Positions 35,739 to 45,685 of a stretch of DNA of 64,000 nucleotides are shown here, in pieces. This stretch comes from Serratia ureilytica. GTDB lineage: Bacteria > Pseudomonadota > Gammaproteobacteria > Enterobacterales > Enterobacteriaceae. The position numbers were made by a program, and so were the translations under genes. Where the stretch lies: contig NZ_JABXOF010000002.1 in assembly GCF_013375155.1 (NCBI RefSeq), positions 62,001 through 126,000 on the forward strand. The letters are read 5' to 3'. Each line of letters opens with the position of its first letter. Positions within the stretch are counted from its first letter, which is position 1. The notes beneath the pieces are model-generated. The model ran no database searches. It was given only the letters and a program-made list of their open reading frames with translations, and had not been told where the DNA came from.

Positions 35739-35860
35739 GCGCTATTAACAAAAACAAAATTGATCCGGCCAGGATATAAGTCAGCATGCGCTAATCCTGA
35801 AAATGCAGATTTATCCGCTTGTCAGCGAAAATATCGAAATAACGTCAGCGTGCGATTAAG

Positions 35861-36823
35861 TTATCTATCAGAAAACTCATGTTTAATGGTTCTTTCGATT
35901 GCCGAATCAAGTTCGACCGGCGCCACGAAATTATTCTGCACATTGCTTTTAAATTGCGTTCTGGCGCAGAATTTCTGCACTCTGACGCGACTGATTGGAA
36001 ATTTCTTGCGACTTATTTTACTCACGACATCCAATGCGGTTGCGCCGCATATTCCCAAGGCGTAAGGAATGCGAATCGTCTTATTTTCTCTGCCCAATGA
36101 AGAGGAAATAACGTCGACCAGCTGATTCATCGTAAAGTCCGGTTTATCGACATAGTTGCTGACCTGATAACTGGACTGCTGATCCAACGCATGCTCCAGC
36201 CGTGCAGCAATATTCTCGACGTAAGCCATCGACTTCATATTATTGCCGCTGCCAATCATCACGAAACGGCCGCTGGCGATCTGGCGGAACAGGTTATACA
36301 CGTTGCCGCGGTTGCCTTCGCCGAACACCACCGTCGGACGGATGATGGTCAATTTATTTGCGGCGTCTGCCTTGCGCCAGGCCTCATAAACATATTCCGC
36401 CTCGAGCTTGGACTTGCCGTAATGGTTGAAAGGTTCGAAACGCCCTTCTTCGCCGGTTTCCTGCTTGACGAACCCGTAAACGGCGACCGAGGAGGTGAAA
36501 ATGATTTGGCGGATATTCAATGCAGAGGCGGTCATGCAGACATGACGTGCGCCTTCGACATTGACCTGATAATAGAGCGAAATGGGATCGACATTGTCCT
36601 GATGCTCCGCCGCCAGATTAATGATGGCGTCACAGCCCGCCAGCGGTTCTTGCAAAGTCTGAGGTTGAGTCACATCGCCATACTGATAAAGGGATGGAAA
36701 ATGTGCACTGGGTTGCTTATCGACGATGACCAATGTCAGATCATCGCGCTTACTGAGACGTTTCGCCAGGCGTGTTCCGATAAAACCGGAACCCCCGATA
36801 ATAGCTACTTTACGCTTATCCAT
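35861..36823 (-). CDS. NAD-dependent nucleotide-sugar epimerase/dehydratase
   Basis: 320-residue extended SDR, start ATG 36823. Nucleotide-binding VAIIGGSGFIGTRLAKRL at the N-terminus, FTSSVAVYG then the catalytic YGKSK near residue 150. The C-terminal part is variable, so the sugar converted is not clear (4-epimerase or similar). It lies upstream of the ops element and so is not part of the RfaH-linked transcript unless the promoter lies above it. The gene and its upstream neighbour are clearly AT-richer than the nar genes, suggesting acquisition. Confidence 0.83.
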   Translation of the reverse strand: MDKRKVAIIGGSGFIGTRLAKRLSKRDDLTLVIVDKQPSAHFPSLYQYGDVTQPQTLQEPLAGCDAIINLAAEHQDNVDPISLYYQVNVEGARHVCMTASALNIRQIIFTSSVAVYGFVKQETGEEGRFEPFNHYGKSKLEAEYVYEAWRKADAANKLTIIRPTVVFGEGNRGNVYNLFRQIASGRFVMIGSGNNMKSMAYVENIAARLEHALDQQSSYQVSNYVDKPDFTMNQLVDVISSSLGRENKTIRIPYALGICGATALDVVSKISRKKFPISRVRVQKFCARTQFKSNVQNNFVAPVELDSAIERTIKHEFSDR

Positions 36824-37001
36824 AATTTGTCACTCAGCAGGTTCTCATTATTCCCGTCACCCGATTGGGACAGGCGCTAATACGCGTTAGGTAATGAGTT
36901 CCAGACTGGACAAATCGAACCTGGCTTTCAAATAACAAATAATGAAATAAAAGATTTCATCAAATGTAAAATTATCGCTATAGATAAAACCTCATTCAGC
37001 G

Positions 37002-37901
37002 CTAATTTTTAACATCGTAAGCAACTTGATATTGCAAGGTTTTATTCGGCAATATGAGATTAATCCGACCTTTACCGGTGGAGGAAGAGGTCTCATATTT
37101 TACCGGCAATTTCAGCTGGCCTTGTTTAGGATCGACACATTCGATGGTGGCCTGATCCATGTTCTCTCCCTGGTACAGACAGAACAGCGTTTGCGGGCTG
37201 TTGGTATGGGGATTATTCAGCGTCAGCGTCAACACCACGCGCGTGTTGTTCTGAATATCATTGATTACCGGCGGACGGGTTTGGTTGCCCAGGACATATG
37301 AAAAATGTGAAATAACCAGTAACGAGGCGAACACCGTCAGGTATTTCACCACGCGACTGGCAGGCACGCTGAAAAAGCGGCGCACGGATAGCGACTTCTT
37401 TTCATGCGCCGGATCTTGAGAGGAATCCATCGCCGCAACAGGCGCAGAAACGAGGGTCGATTTACGCGGCTTAACTATTTTCTCGTCGTTGGCTACAGGC
37501 GATTCATTTTCACTTTCAGAAAGTTCCGCTTGAATATCAACGTCAATATCATCGTTACTGTTTAATATATCATCATCGGCGTAGTCTTCATCTTCAGATA
37601 TAAAGTGAAAAGCCGCTTGATTTTCCACCTTGTAACCCAAGCGTGGAATGGTTCTGATAAGCGTGTGTTCCGAATCGCTAATTTTCTGACGAATGGATTT
37701 AATTGTTTGATTTATCGTTGAATCTGAACAATAGGTTCCTTTCCAGATATTTTCTATAATTTCCGTTCGGGTAACCAGCTCGGGGGATCTGGCGACAAGC
37801 AGCGAAAGAATTTGATACTCCTTCCAACGCAGACGGAATTTCCCCCCGGCAGGAGTCAGAACATCGAGATTCCTAATCTTTATTCTTTTATCAAGATTCA
37901 C
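37002..37901 (-). CDS. Membrane-anchored winged-helix regulator (ToxR/CadC-like)
   Basis: 299 residues from GTG 37901, which has AAGGA eight bases upstream; the longer frame would need TTG 37952. Residues 1-100 form an OmpR-type winged helix (KEYQILSLLVARSPELVTR, TINQTIKSIRQKI, LIRTIPRLGYKVEN). An acidic linker follows, then one membrane helix (VVKYLTVFASLLVISHFSYV) and a periplasmic domain of about 100 residues containing two cysteines. It may sense an envelope signal and regulate the adjacent exopolysaccharide genes; that target is inferred from position only. The gene is AT-rich. Confidence 0.85.
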   Translation of the reverse strand: MNLDKRIKIRNLDVLTPAGGKFRLRWKEYQILSLLVARSPELVTRTEIIENIWKGTYCSDSTINQTIKSIRQKISDSEHTLIRTIPRLGYKVENQAAFHFISEDEDYADDDILNSNDDIDVDIQAELSESENESPVANDEKIVKPRKSTLVSAPVAAMDSSQDPAHEKKSLSVRRFFSVPASRVVKYLTVFASLLVISHFSYVLGNQTRPPVINDIQNNTRVVLTLTLNNPHTNSPQTLFCLYQGENMDQATIECVDPKQGQLKLPVKYETSSSTGKGRINLILPNKTLQYQVAYDVKN

Positions 37902-38672
37902 TTTTAATTTCCTTAGCGTGCCTGTCCTGCACACTTTGTATAGAAATATCAAAAAATGTTCAAGAAATTAAATGTAAACTCAACAGGTTGCATTCATCGG
38001 ATATTGGCTTTTATAAAAATTTTCTGATTTCATTTTTTACATTAAGCCTGATTCAGGATGTTCCGTTTATCCAAACGACTCTATTTCCCTGTTGGTAACA
38101 TGGATTTCTTTCCTGGCTACCGTAAAATTCAAACTAGCACCTCTTTGATTTAGAAAGAAAAAACTAACGGCGTTGCTTGATTGTTAATCGAATGAAATTG
38201 TGAAATTTCATTCTTCGCCCTGAGTTCATTCTGTTTTTCCACCTAATCTGAACGTCAGATAGACTACAAAAAGACGGAAAAAACAGAATGAGAGTTATCT
38301 GATTTAACTCCGGCGTTCATTCCATCCAACGGGCGCAGCATCTAAGACAAAACCCTATTGCTGATTTTATAATACGCACATCAATTAGGTATTCTCCTAA
38401 GCAATTTCATTTAAACGCAGGAAAAAGCATTAATTGTTTAATAGTAAGAACACGCTCAACAAAACGAAAAAACCGCGTGAATAATATAAACCTTTTGTGA
38501 GAAAGGATTCATACATTGAGAGATATAACTATAAAAAAAGAAAAAAACGGCAAGCGGGGGTGAGAATTTTACCTAAAGGCAGAAAATTTCACTGAGGAGG
38601 AGAAGAGAGAAGTTTCGGTATGAACGAAATATCCCTCCCCTGTCGGGAGGGATAGAGAAAGTCGTTTGACAC
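37902..38672. other. AT-rich non-coding spacer between the regulator and narK
   Basis: About 770 bases with no credible gene on either strand. A weak promoter for the regulator (TTGAAC 37963-37958, TATACA 37942-37937, spacer 15) and the narK terminator at its right end are the only elements I can name. The strong AT bias contrasts with the ~60% GC of the nar genes, and it marks one edge of the inserted polysaccharide segment. It would be a plausible H-NS target. Confidence 0.5.
38631..38653 (-). terminator. narK terminator
   Basis: Arms ATCCCTCCC and GGGAGGGAT (nine pairs, five-base loop), 20 bases after the narK stop, followed by ATTTCG on the minus strand. The T-run is short. Confidence 0.6.
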
Positions 38673-40067
38673 TCAGGCTTTTTTCTTGCGGCCATACACC
38701 GCCCAGGTGATCACGACGCACAAAATGTAAAACACCAGGAACACTTTCATCGCGCCCGCAGGTGAACCGGTCAGCGCCAGTGAGGTGCCAAAGGCCTGCG
38801 GAATGAAGAAGCCGCCGGCGGCGCCAATCGCCGAGATAAAGCCCAATGCGGCGGCGGAATCGGTTACCGCCTCACGCTGCGCGCTTTCATCGCTGCCGCC
38901 GGCCGCTTTAACGCGATCGACGGTGATTTTGCGGAAAATAACGGCGATCATTTGGAAAGTCGATCCGCTGCCCAGCCCCGCAGTGAGGAACAGCACCATA
39001 AAGATACCGTAGAAGGCGATGAACGACCCGCCCTCGCCCGCACTCGGCAAGGTCAGGAACAACAGCGCGGCAAAAACGGCCATGACCACAAAGTTGATCA
39101 ACGTCACCCGCACACCGCCGAAACGGTCAGACAACGCGCCGCCGACCGGCCGCGCCAGCGCCCCCAGGAACGGCCCGAAAAACGCGTAATGCAAGATCAC
39201 CACGTCGGGGAACTGCGTCTTCGACAGCATGGCGAAGCCGGCGGAGAAACCGATGAAAGAGCCAAAGGTCGCGAGATACAGCAGACTCAGCATCCACAGA
39301 TGCCCACGCTTGAGCACCGGCAGTTGCTGACGCAGTGATGCCTTGGCCGCCGCCAGATCGTTCATGCCGAACCAGGCCGCCAACGTGCCGACCAGCAGGA
39401 ACGGCACCCAGATCCAGGCGGCGTTTTCCAGCCACAGCTGGCCCCCCTCCACCTGGTTTTGCGCCGTGCCGCCAAACAGGCCGAACAGGCTGAAGGAAAT
39501 CGCCAGCGGCGCGACCAGCTGCATGACGCTGACGCCCAGATTGCCCAACCCGCCGTTGAGCCCCAACGCCCCGCCCTGACGCGCTTTCGGGAAGAAGAAG
39601 CTGATGTTGGCCATGCTGGAGGCAAAGTTGGCGCCGGCGAAACCGCACAGCAGGGAAATAATGACGAACACGCTGTACGGCGTACTGCTGTCCTGCACCG
39701 CAAACCCGAGCCACAGGCAGGGCACCAGCAGGAAGCAGGTGCTGATGGCGGTCCAGCGACGGCCGCCAAACAGCGGGATCACGAAGGAATACGGTACGCG
39801 CAAAATGGCGCCCGAGACCGACGGCAGCGCCGTCAGGAGAAACAGCTGGTCGGTGGTAAAATTGAAGCCGACCTTGTTCAGGTTGACCGCGACGGCGCTG
39901 AACAGCATCCAGACGCAGAATGCCAGCAGCAGACACGGAATGGAAATCCACAGGTTGCGGGTGGCGATGCGCTGGCCACGCTGCTGCCAAAAAGCGCTGT
40001 CTTCAGGGCGCCAGTCCTGAATCAGCGCACCGGTTTTCTTTGATGAAGGCGTTGCAAGTTGCGACAT
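38673..40067 (-). CDS. narK: Nitrate/nitrite transporter NarK
   Basis: 464 residues from ATG 40067 (E. coli NarK has 463); a GTG at 40082 would add five residues. Twelve-helix MFS protein with the nitrate signature segments GANFASSMANISFFFPKARQ and AGLGSGSTFQMIAVIF. It exchanges nitrate for nitrite across the inner membrane, feeding NarGHI. An FNR box and a NarL heptamer lie just upstream. It is divergent from narX, as in E. coli, but is separated from narG by the polysaccharide locus. Confidence 0.95.
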   Translation of the reverse strand: MSQLATPSSKKTGALIQDWRPEDSAFWQQRGQRIATRNLWISIPCLLLAFCVWMLFSAVAVNLNKVGFNFTTDQLFLLTALPSVSGAILRVPYSFVIPLFGGRRWTAISTCFLLVPCLWLGFAVQDSSTPYSVFVIISLLCGFAGANFASSMANISFFFPKARQGGALGLNGGLGNLGVSVMQLVAPLAISFSLFGLFGGTAQNQVEGGQLWLENAAWIWVPFLLVGTLAAWFGMNDLAAAKASLRQQLPVLKRGHLWMLSLLYLATFGSFIGFSAGFAMLSKTQFPDVVILHYAFFGPFLGALARPVGGALSDRFGGVRVTLINFVVMAVFAALLFLTLPSAGEGGSFIAFYGIFMVLFLTAGLGSGSTFQMIAVIFRKITVDRVKAAGGSDESAQREAVTDSAAALGFISAIGAAGGFFIPQAFGTSLALTGSPAGAMKVFLVFYILCVVITWAVYGRKKKA

Positions 40068-40127
40068 AAAAACCTCAGACACGGGGGATCATTCCGCACA
40101 CCCTAGGGGGCGGCCCCGGCGGCAAAG

Positions 40128-40141
40128 TTGATGTATATCAA
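40128..40141 (-). promoter_or_regulatory. FNR box of the narK promoter
   Basis: TTGAT-GTAT-ATCAA, a perfect FNR palindrome. TAGGGT at 40105-40100 on the minus strand is a suitable -10; with a start near 40093 the box is centred at -41.5. A NarL heptamer (TACCCCT on the minus strand, 40194-40188) lies upstream, consistent with joint FNR and nitrate control. Confidence 0.82.
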
Positions 40142-40290
40142 CCCGCATGCAAGTAGTTGGCGGCGGAAATGGCGCCTTCATCCCCTTAGGGGTACGCCCT
40201 AACCAAAAATTAAATCCATTTAAATCAATCAACTAATCACTATCACTTTCGTTTTCTTGCCGTCTCGACGCGCCCCTGGAAACTAATGGG

Positions 40291-40306
40291 TACTTCATTC
40301 GAGGTA
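40291..40306. promoter_or_regulatory. Candidate 7-2-7 NarL site in the narK-narX spacer
   Basis: TACTTCA-TT-CGAGGTA: two inverted heptamers with a two-base spacer, each matching six of seven positions of the NarL consensus. It lies 113-128 bases before the narX start and about 200 bases upstream of the predicted narK start site. Confidence 0.45.
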
Positions 40307-40418
40307 TGGGGTTATGCGCAGGGATAATCAAAAATACGGCTGAATCGTGACTTGTTTAGCCCCATCGCCGCCTTCGCCCCTGAGCTTCAGCGGCGCCAAA
40401 CGCCAGGAATCCGCACTT

Positions 40419-42203
40419 ATGAAACGCCTGTTGGCCCCGCTTTCGATCGTGAATCAGGTCGCCCTGCTGATGTTGCTGTCGGGCATGCTGGGCGTGGCCG
40501 GCATGGGGATTTCCGCCTGGATGTCGCAAAGCATTCAGGGCAACGCGCACGCCATCAACAAGGCCGGCTCGCTGCGCATGCAAAGCTACCGGCTGCTGGC
40601 GCAGGTGCCGCTGGATGAACGGCACGAAGCGCTGATCCGGGAACTGGAGCGCGACGAAAACAGCCCCGACCTGCAGCGTTCGGTGGAGCAGGAAGGGTTG
40701 ACGCAGCCTTTCAACGCCCTGCGCGACTATTGGCAACAGACGCTGCAACCTCGCCTGCGCAGCGCGCAGCAGCCGGCCGACGCCGCGCCCCAGGTCGCGC
40801 ACTTCGTGCGGTTGTTGGACAAGCTGGTGTCGGATATCGACAGGCAAACCGAACGCCGCCTGCTGATGGTGACGCTGGTGCAGGCCGGCTTTATTGCGCT
40901 GACGCTGCTGCTGTTGATCGGCACCACCTGCTACCTGCGGCGCCGGTTGCTGCATCCCTGGCGGCAACTGGTGGAGATGGCCCTGGCGGTAGGCCGCGGT
41001 GATTTTAGCCGCCGCTTTGCGCAGCGCGGCCATCAGGATGAAATGGCGTCGCTCGGCGGCGCGTTGAACACCATGTCCGACGAGCTGTCGGCCACCTACA
41101 GCGGGCTGGAGCAGCGCGTGGCCGAGAAGACCGCCGACCTGCAGCAGAAAAATCAGGTGCTGAGCTTCCTCTATCGCGCCAGCCGCCAGCTGCACGCCAG
41201 CGAGCCGCTGTGCAGTCGCCTGACGCCGCTGCTCAACCAATTGCAAACCCTGACGCCGCTGCGCGCCATTCAGGTGCGGCTGTATGAAAACGACAGCCGG
41301 GAACCGCTGCTGCAGCTGAGCGGCAACCAACCGCTAAGGCCGGAGCATTGCCATAACCCGGTGTGCAGCGCCTGCCTGAACGACAGCGACCGCCAGTATC
41401 CCAACAATCCGTCGCTGAGCTGGAGCCTGAGCGACAAGCTCGGCGACTACGGCGTGATCGTGGCGCAACATGCGCCGCAGCAACCGCTGAACGATGAACA
41501 TCGCCAACTGATCAATACCCTGGTGGAACAGCTGACCAGCGTGCTGGCCATCGAACGTCAGGTCGACCACCAGCAGCAGCTGATGCTGATGGAGGAACGG
41601 GCGGCGATCGCCCGCGAGCTGCACGACTCCATCGCCCAATCGCTCTCCTGCCTGAAAATGCAGATCGCCTGTCTGCAGATGCAGGGGGAAACGCTCTCTG
41701 CCGCCAGCCAGGCGCTGGTGCAACAGATGCGTGAAGAGCTGAACGGCGCCTATCGCCAACTGCGCGAACTGCTGACCACCTTCCGTCTGCAGTTGACCGA
41801 ACCGGGTCTGCTGGCGGCGCTGCAATCGACGGTCGCGGAGTTCAACCCCAAACTGGGCCTGACCATCAGCCTCGATTATCAGCTGGGGCCGCGCACGGTG
41901 CCGGCCTATCAGGCCATACACCTGCTGCAGATCGCCCGCGAGGCGCTCAGCAACATCCTTAAGCATGCCGCCGCCAGCGAGGTAAGCATTCAGGTCATCA
42001 ATAAACGCGGCGAAGTGACCCTGAGCGTATGCGACAACGGACGCGGCCTGCCGGCCGAGACCTCTCGCCCCGACCATTACGGCTTGATCATCATGCGCGA
42101 TCGCGCCAAGAGCCTGCACGGCCGCTGCGACATTTTACCGCGCAGCGGCGGCGGCACCGAGGTGCGGGTCAGCTTCACGCCGGATAACCACGCCATCGAC
42201 TAA
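40419..42203 (+). CDS. narX: Nitrate/nitrite sensor histidine kinase NarX
   Basis: 594 residues from ATG 40419 (E. coli 598); the extension upstream of this ATG does not resemble the family. Order: first membrane helix, periplasmic nitrate-sensing domain with the P-box [14 protein letters not shown] at residues 47-60, second helix ([16 protein letters not shown]), HAMP, a cysteine-containing signalling region ([10 protein letters not shown]), then the HPK_7 dimerisation site [11 protein letters not shown] with phospho-acceptor His402, and HATPase. It phosphorylates NarL in response to nitrate. narL follows after ten bases. Confidence 0.96.
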   Translation: MKRLLAPLSIVNQVALLMLLSGMLGVAGMGISAWMSQSIQGNAHAINKAGSLRMQSYRLLAQVPLDERHEALIRELERDENSPDLQRSVEQEGLTQPFNALRDYWQQTLQPRLRSAQQPADAAPQVAHFVRLLDKLVSDIDRQTERRLLMVTLVQAGFIALTLLLLIGTTCYLRRRLLHPWRQLVEMALAVGRGDFSRRFAQRGHQDEMASLGGALNTMSDELSATYSGLEQRVAEKTADLQQKNQVLSFLYRASRQLHASEPLCSRLTPLLNQLQTLTPLRAIQVRLYENDSREPLLQLSGNQPLRPEHCHNPVCSACLNDSDRQYPNNPSLSWSLSDKLGDYGVIVAQHAPQQPLNDEHRQLINTLVEQLTSVLAIERQVDHQQQLMLMEERAAIARELHDSIAQSLSCLKMQIACLQMQGETLSAASQALVQQMREELNGAYRQLRELLTTFRLQLTEPGLLAALQSTVAEFNPKLGLTISLDYQLGPRTVPAYQAIHLLQIAREALSNILKHAAASEVSIQVINKRGEVTLSVCDNGRGLPAETSRPDHYGLIIMRDRAKSLHGRCDILPRSGGGTEVRVSFTPDNHAID

Positions 42204-42213
42204 CGGAGACACC

Positions 42214-42864
42214 ATGACGACAGAAACCGCCGCCACCATCTTACTGATCGACGACCACCCCATGCTGCGCAACGGCGTAAAACAGCTGATCGGCATGGAC
42301 GCTCGCCTGCAGGTCATCGCCGAGGCCAGCAACGGTGAACAAGGGGTCGCGCTGGCGGAGCAGCACGATCCGGATCTGATCCTGCTCGACCTGAACATGC
42401 CCGGCATCAACGGGCTGGAAACGCTGGATCGCCTGCGCCAGACCGATCTGTCGGGGCGCATCGTGGTGTTCAGCGTATCCAACCATGAAGACGACGTCGT
42501 CAGCGCGCTCAAGCGGGGCGCCGATGGCTATCTGCTGAAAGACATGGAGCCGGAGGATCTGCTGAAGGCACTGCATCAGGCGGCGGCCGGGCAGATGGTG
42601 CTCAGCGAAACGCTGACGCCGATCCTCGCCGCCAGCCTGCGGGAAAACCGCCCAAGCGCCGAGCGCGATATTCAGCAACTGACGCCGCGCGAACGGGATA
42701 TCCTGAAGCTGATCGCCCAGGGGCTGCCGAACAAGCTGATCGCCCGCCGCCTGACCATCACGGAAAGCACCGTCAAGGTACACGTCAAACACCTGCTGAA
42801 AAAGATGAAGCTGAAATCCCGCGTCGAGGCCGCCGTGTGGGTGTTGCAGGGTAAAAACGGTTAA
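42214..42864 (+). CDS. narL: Nitrate response regulator NarL
   Basis: 216 residues. Receiver domain with phospho-acceptor Asp59 in [13 protein letters not shown], and a C-terminal LuxR-type helix-turn-helix ([35 protein letters not shown]). It activates narK and narG and represses alternative anaerobic reductase genes in E. coli. It is cotranscribed with narX. Its stop codon overlaps the stop of the convergent ychO gene by three bases. Confidence 0.97.
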   Translation: MTTETAATILLIDDHPMLRNGVKQLIGMDARLQVIAEASNGEQGVALAEQHDPDLILLDLNMPGINGLETLDRLRQTDLSGRIVVFSVSNHEDDVVSALKRGADGYLLKDMEPEDLLKALHQAAAGQMVLSETLTPILAASLRENRPSAERDIQQLTPRERDILKLIAQGLPNKLIARRLTITESTVKVHVKHLLKKMKLKSRVEAAVWVLQGKNG

Positions 42865-44372
42865 TCGTCGCCGTACAGCGGCCCGGTTTGCGCCGGGATC
42901 GGCGGCGGCGTCAGGGTTTGGATCGGCGGCTGATCCGCTTCATCACCGGCGGTCGCCGTCAGCGGCGGCGCCACTTTCAGTTCTATCCAGTTAGACGTCA
43001 CGCGCTGCTGTTTGTCGTCCTCCAGCGTGACCGACAGCCGATAGCTGTTGGCGGCGCCCGGGGCGTCATCCCACGGCGGCACGATCGCCGTCCAGCCCTG
43101 CGGGTCGTTGGCATTGTGCGGCGGCGTCAGGCTCAGCGCCTGCGTATCCCCCTGCCAGCTGACGTGAGAAATCCCGTGCAACGCCTTGATTTCCAACACC
43201 AGCGGCACGGTTTCCCCCGCCTGCAGGCTCCACGGCGGCGTGGCCAGGAACACCTGCAGCGTCTTGCGCTGGCGGAACTCCAGCACCGGCACGTTTTTAC
43301 GTTCGACAGGATCGTAGCGGCTGCCGCGCAGCGACTTGGCCTGCGCCACATACTCCGGCGAAATCTGCTTGACCAGCGGCACCCCGAGACGGTAGCTCAG
43401 CGCCAATTCCACCTGATCCTGGCTCTGCCCGCCCGCACCAATCTTATGCAACGCCTTCATCGTCACCAGCGGCACCGGGGTATAGTTGAGCCCCAGCTGC
43501 ATCGCGCGCGGATCGTTCTGTTTCTTGCCGCTGCCGAACAGATCGACATTCTCGCCCAGGTACTGTTCATAGCTGAGCGAACCGCCGATTTGGCGATAGA
43601 ACGGCAAATAGCCCTGCGTCGTGATGTCGTAACCGCGCGCCGGACGGTTGAAAAATACCCCATCGCCGGGCTGTTGCGACAGCGCCGACAGCGGATAGTA
43701 ATAGTTGGTGGAGAAACGCAGGTAGTCCCCCCAGGCTTCCGCCCCCACGCTGCCGCGATTGCGCTGCCGGGCGAAATCGCTGTCGAGCGCCGTGTTGTAA
43801 CCCAGCAGCCAGTCACCGGCGATCCAGCGTTGCCCCAGCGCGACATTGCCGAGCGCCCCGGTGCTTTGCTGCAGCCAGCCGATTTGGCTGTAGGTCAACA
43901 ACCCATCGACGTCGTACAACGGGCTGAAGAGCTGGCCGTTGCTGCCGGTAAAATCGCCCTCGCCGTTCATCTTCAGCGACAGCCGGGCGGTTCCCAACGG
44001 AGACAGCAGTTCTTGCGCCTGTTGCTGCAGCGCGCCGGTCGCCTGCCCCAGCAAATAATCTTCAGCGCGGCTGCGCATCTGCTGACGTGAAACGTTGTTC
44101 AGATCTTTTTCGCCGAGCTGTTTGGCCATCTCGGCCCACTGCTTCTCGCGCGCGGCGTCGTCGGGCGCACCGCCCAGTTCGGGCAAGTTCGCCGCCGGAT
44201 CTGCGCCGGCCTGTTCGGAAGAGATAACGCTGTCCGGCGCCGGTGGGGATTCGGCGCACGCGGGCGCCGCGCCGGCCAGCCACACCAGCGGCCCGGCCAG
44301 CCACGCCGTCTGGCGTCGGCGCCAGAATCGTTTTTTAGTCTTGATGAGTACTGCCTGAATGACGTCTTTCAT
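42861..44372 (-). CDS. ychO: YchO-like inverse autotransporter (invasin beta-domain protein)
   Basis: 503 residues from ATG 44372, followed by a long basic signal peptide ending ACA-ES. An N-terminal periplasmic segment precedes the inverse-autotransporter barrel ([53 protein letters not shown]). One Ig-like domain of about 100 residues follows, then a proline-rich tail. The barrel sits in the outer membrane. E. coli ychO is likewise beside narL, so this is the conserved neighbour. The passenger is short, so it is not a full-size adhesin. The function is not established. Confidence 0.86.
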   Translation of the reverse strand: MKDVIQAVLIKTKKRFWRRRQTAWLAGPLVWLAGAAPACAESPPAPDSVISSEQAGADPAANLPELGGAPDDAAREKQWAEMAKQLGEKDLNNVSRQQMRSRAEDYLLGQATGALQQQAQELLSPLGTARLSLKMNGEGDFTGSNGQLFSPLYDVDGLLTYSQIGWLQQSTGALGNVALGQRWIAGDWLLGYNTALDSDFARQRNRGSVGAEAWGDYLRFSTNYYYPLSALSQQPGDGVFFNRPARGYDITTQGYLPFYRQIGGSLSYEQYLGENVDLFGSGKKQNDPRAMQLGLNYTPVPLVTMKALHKIGAGGQSQDQVELALSYRLGVPLVKQISPEYVAQAKSLRGSRYDPVERKNVPVLEFRQRKTLQVFLATPPWSLQAGETVPLVLEIKALHGISHVSWQGDTQALSLTPPHNANDPQGWTAIVPPWDDAPGAANSYRLSVTLEDDKQQRVTSNWIELKVAPPLTATAGDEADQPPIQTLTPPPIPAQTGPLYGDD

Positions 44373-44805
44373 GACACCGTTGGCTTCCCTCCTTCCTGGA
44401 GCACGCCAACCCACTGCTTTGCCGCCGCCATTCCCGCGACAGCGCTGAAAAACCTCACGCCCCCCAGCCCGGCGGGGGCGCCTATGTCCTCATAGCCTAA
44501 CGGCTTGACGAGCAGAAACAATAGGATAAACCCCAATCGCTCCCCAGTGACGTCGTCACTTGTACCCTTTACCGATCCATTCCGGCCGCCAGGTGAATTC
44601 ACCGCATTTTAGCGCCGATTTTGCCGATAAAAAGCACAGTACCCCGTGGCTGCGCGCCACCGCGCAGGGCAGTGTACACCCCTGCAATACGCAGCGTGGC
44701 GATGCGAACGCCTGCGCATTCCTCACAACCAACCGCGTTTTCCCCTGATGAAATACGCATTTTGCCGTTATTTTAGCCGTCTGTTCTACGACTGGCGGAG
44801 TCCGG
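44373..44805. other. Non-coding spacer between ychO and the prepilin peptidase
   Basis: 433 bases with no convincing gene; short frames here lack family features or ribosome sites. It must contain the divergent promoters for ychO and the peptidase, but I could not assign clear boxes. Confidence 0.4.
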
Positions 44806-45588
44806 ATGTTGCTTTCTTTACTGTGGCACGCGCTGTTTTTCACCGCGCTGCTGTCGGCGGGCCTGATCGCCTTCGCGCTCATCACGTGGCTGGAACGCGT
44901 GGAGGGCGTCAACGGTCGCCCACAGAGGTTGCGCCTTCAGGGGCCGCTGCTGACGGCACTGGGGCTTGCGTTGGCGACGCTGCCCCTGAGCCTGGCTGCA
45001 GCGCCTCGATGGGGGTTAGTGCCAGCCGCGGCGCTCCTGATCGCCCTGGTCTGGCTGGACTGGCGCCATCGGTGGCTGCCGGATCGACTGACTCAGCCGC
45101 TGCTGTGGGGCGGGCTACTGTGCAACCTTGACGCTCGCTGGGCGCCGCTGGAAGACGCCGTGCTGGGTGCCGTCGCCGGTTACGGCGCGTTATGGCTGCT
45201 CAATGCGCTCTACCGGCTGACGCGGCGGCGTGACGGCATCGGCCAAGGCGATTTCAAACTGCTGGCGGCGCTGGGCGCCTGGCTTGGCTGGACGATGTTG
45301 CCGCTGCTGGTCTTTCTGGCGGCGGCGTTCGGATTGGGCGTCGCGTTGGCGCGTGGCCTGCACAACCGCCGAGCCTGGCGAACGCCGCAACCTTTCGGTA
45401 TCGGGTTAGCGGCGGCCGGCTGGCTATGCCTGCTGCCCGGTCCCGGCTCACCTGGCCCGCAGTGGAATTTCATTTATTTCACAGCATCAGCCCCACATGA
45501 AATCGAGGCAGAACGCGGTTCTGCGCATTTCGCACCGTTTTTACCCAGCCTCGCCGACGGCCATTTTTCCGCTGCCGGCAAGGGATGA
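44806..45588 (+). CDS. Short prepilin peptidase (A24 family), lacking the methylase domain
   Basis: 260 residues. The two catalytic aspartate contexts of type IV prepilin peptidases are present: LVWLDWRHRWLPDRLTQPLL and GIGQGDFKLLAALGAWLGW. Several membrane helices are visible. The N-terminal zinc-binding CxxC segment of full PilD proteins is absent, so it may cleave pre-pilin leaders without N-methylating them. The last ~35 residues after GPGSPG look unusual and could be read-through of a degraded end. No pilin or secretion genes are nearby, so its substrate must be elsewhere. Confidence 0.82.
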   Translation: MLLSLLWHALFFTALLSAGLIAFALITWLERVEGVNGRPQRLRLQGPLLTALGLALATLPLSLAAAPRWGLVPAAALLIALVWLDWRHRWLPDRLTQPLLWGGLLCNLDARWAPLEDAVLGAVAGYGALWLLNALYRLTRRRDGIGQGDFKLLAALGAWLGWTMLPLLVFLAAAFGLGVALARGLHNRRAWRTPQPFGIGLAAAGWLCLLPGPGSPGPQWNFIYFTASAPHEIEAERGSAHFAPFLPSLADGHFSAAGKG

Positions 45589-45685
45589 TAACCCGGTGAA
45601 ATTTTGCCTATTTCACCAAAACTCACTGTGTCCCTTTAGACCCCGGTGTTATGTTCCCCAGCTGGATCACGCCATGGAGCATCCC

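Noticed and set aside
22171-38672. Prophage or IS-borne origin of the polysaccharide insert
   Set aside because: No integrase, transposase, tRNA target or flanking direct repeat was found at the edges.
44556-44912. 118-codon minus-strand frame overlapping the prepilin peptidase start
   Set aside because: No family features; overlaps the well-supported peptidase gene on the opposite strand.
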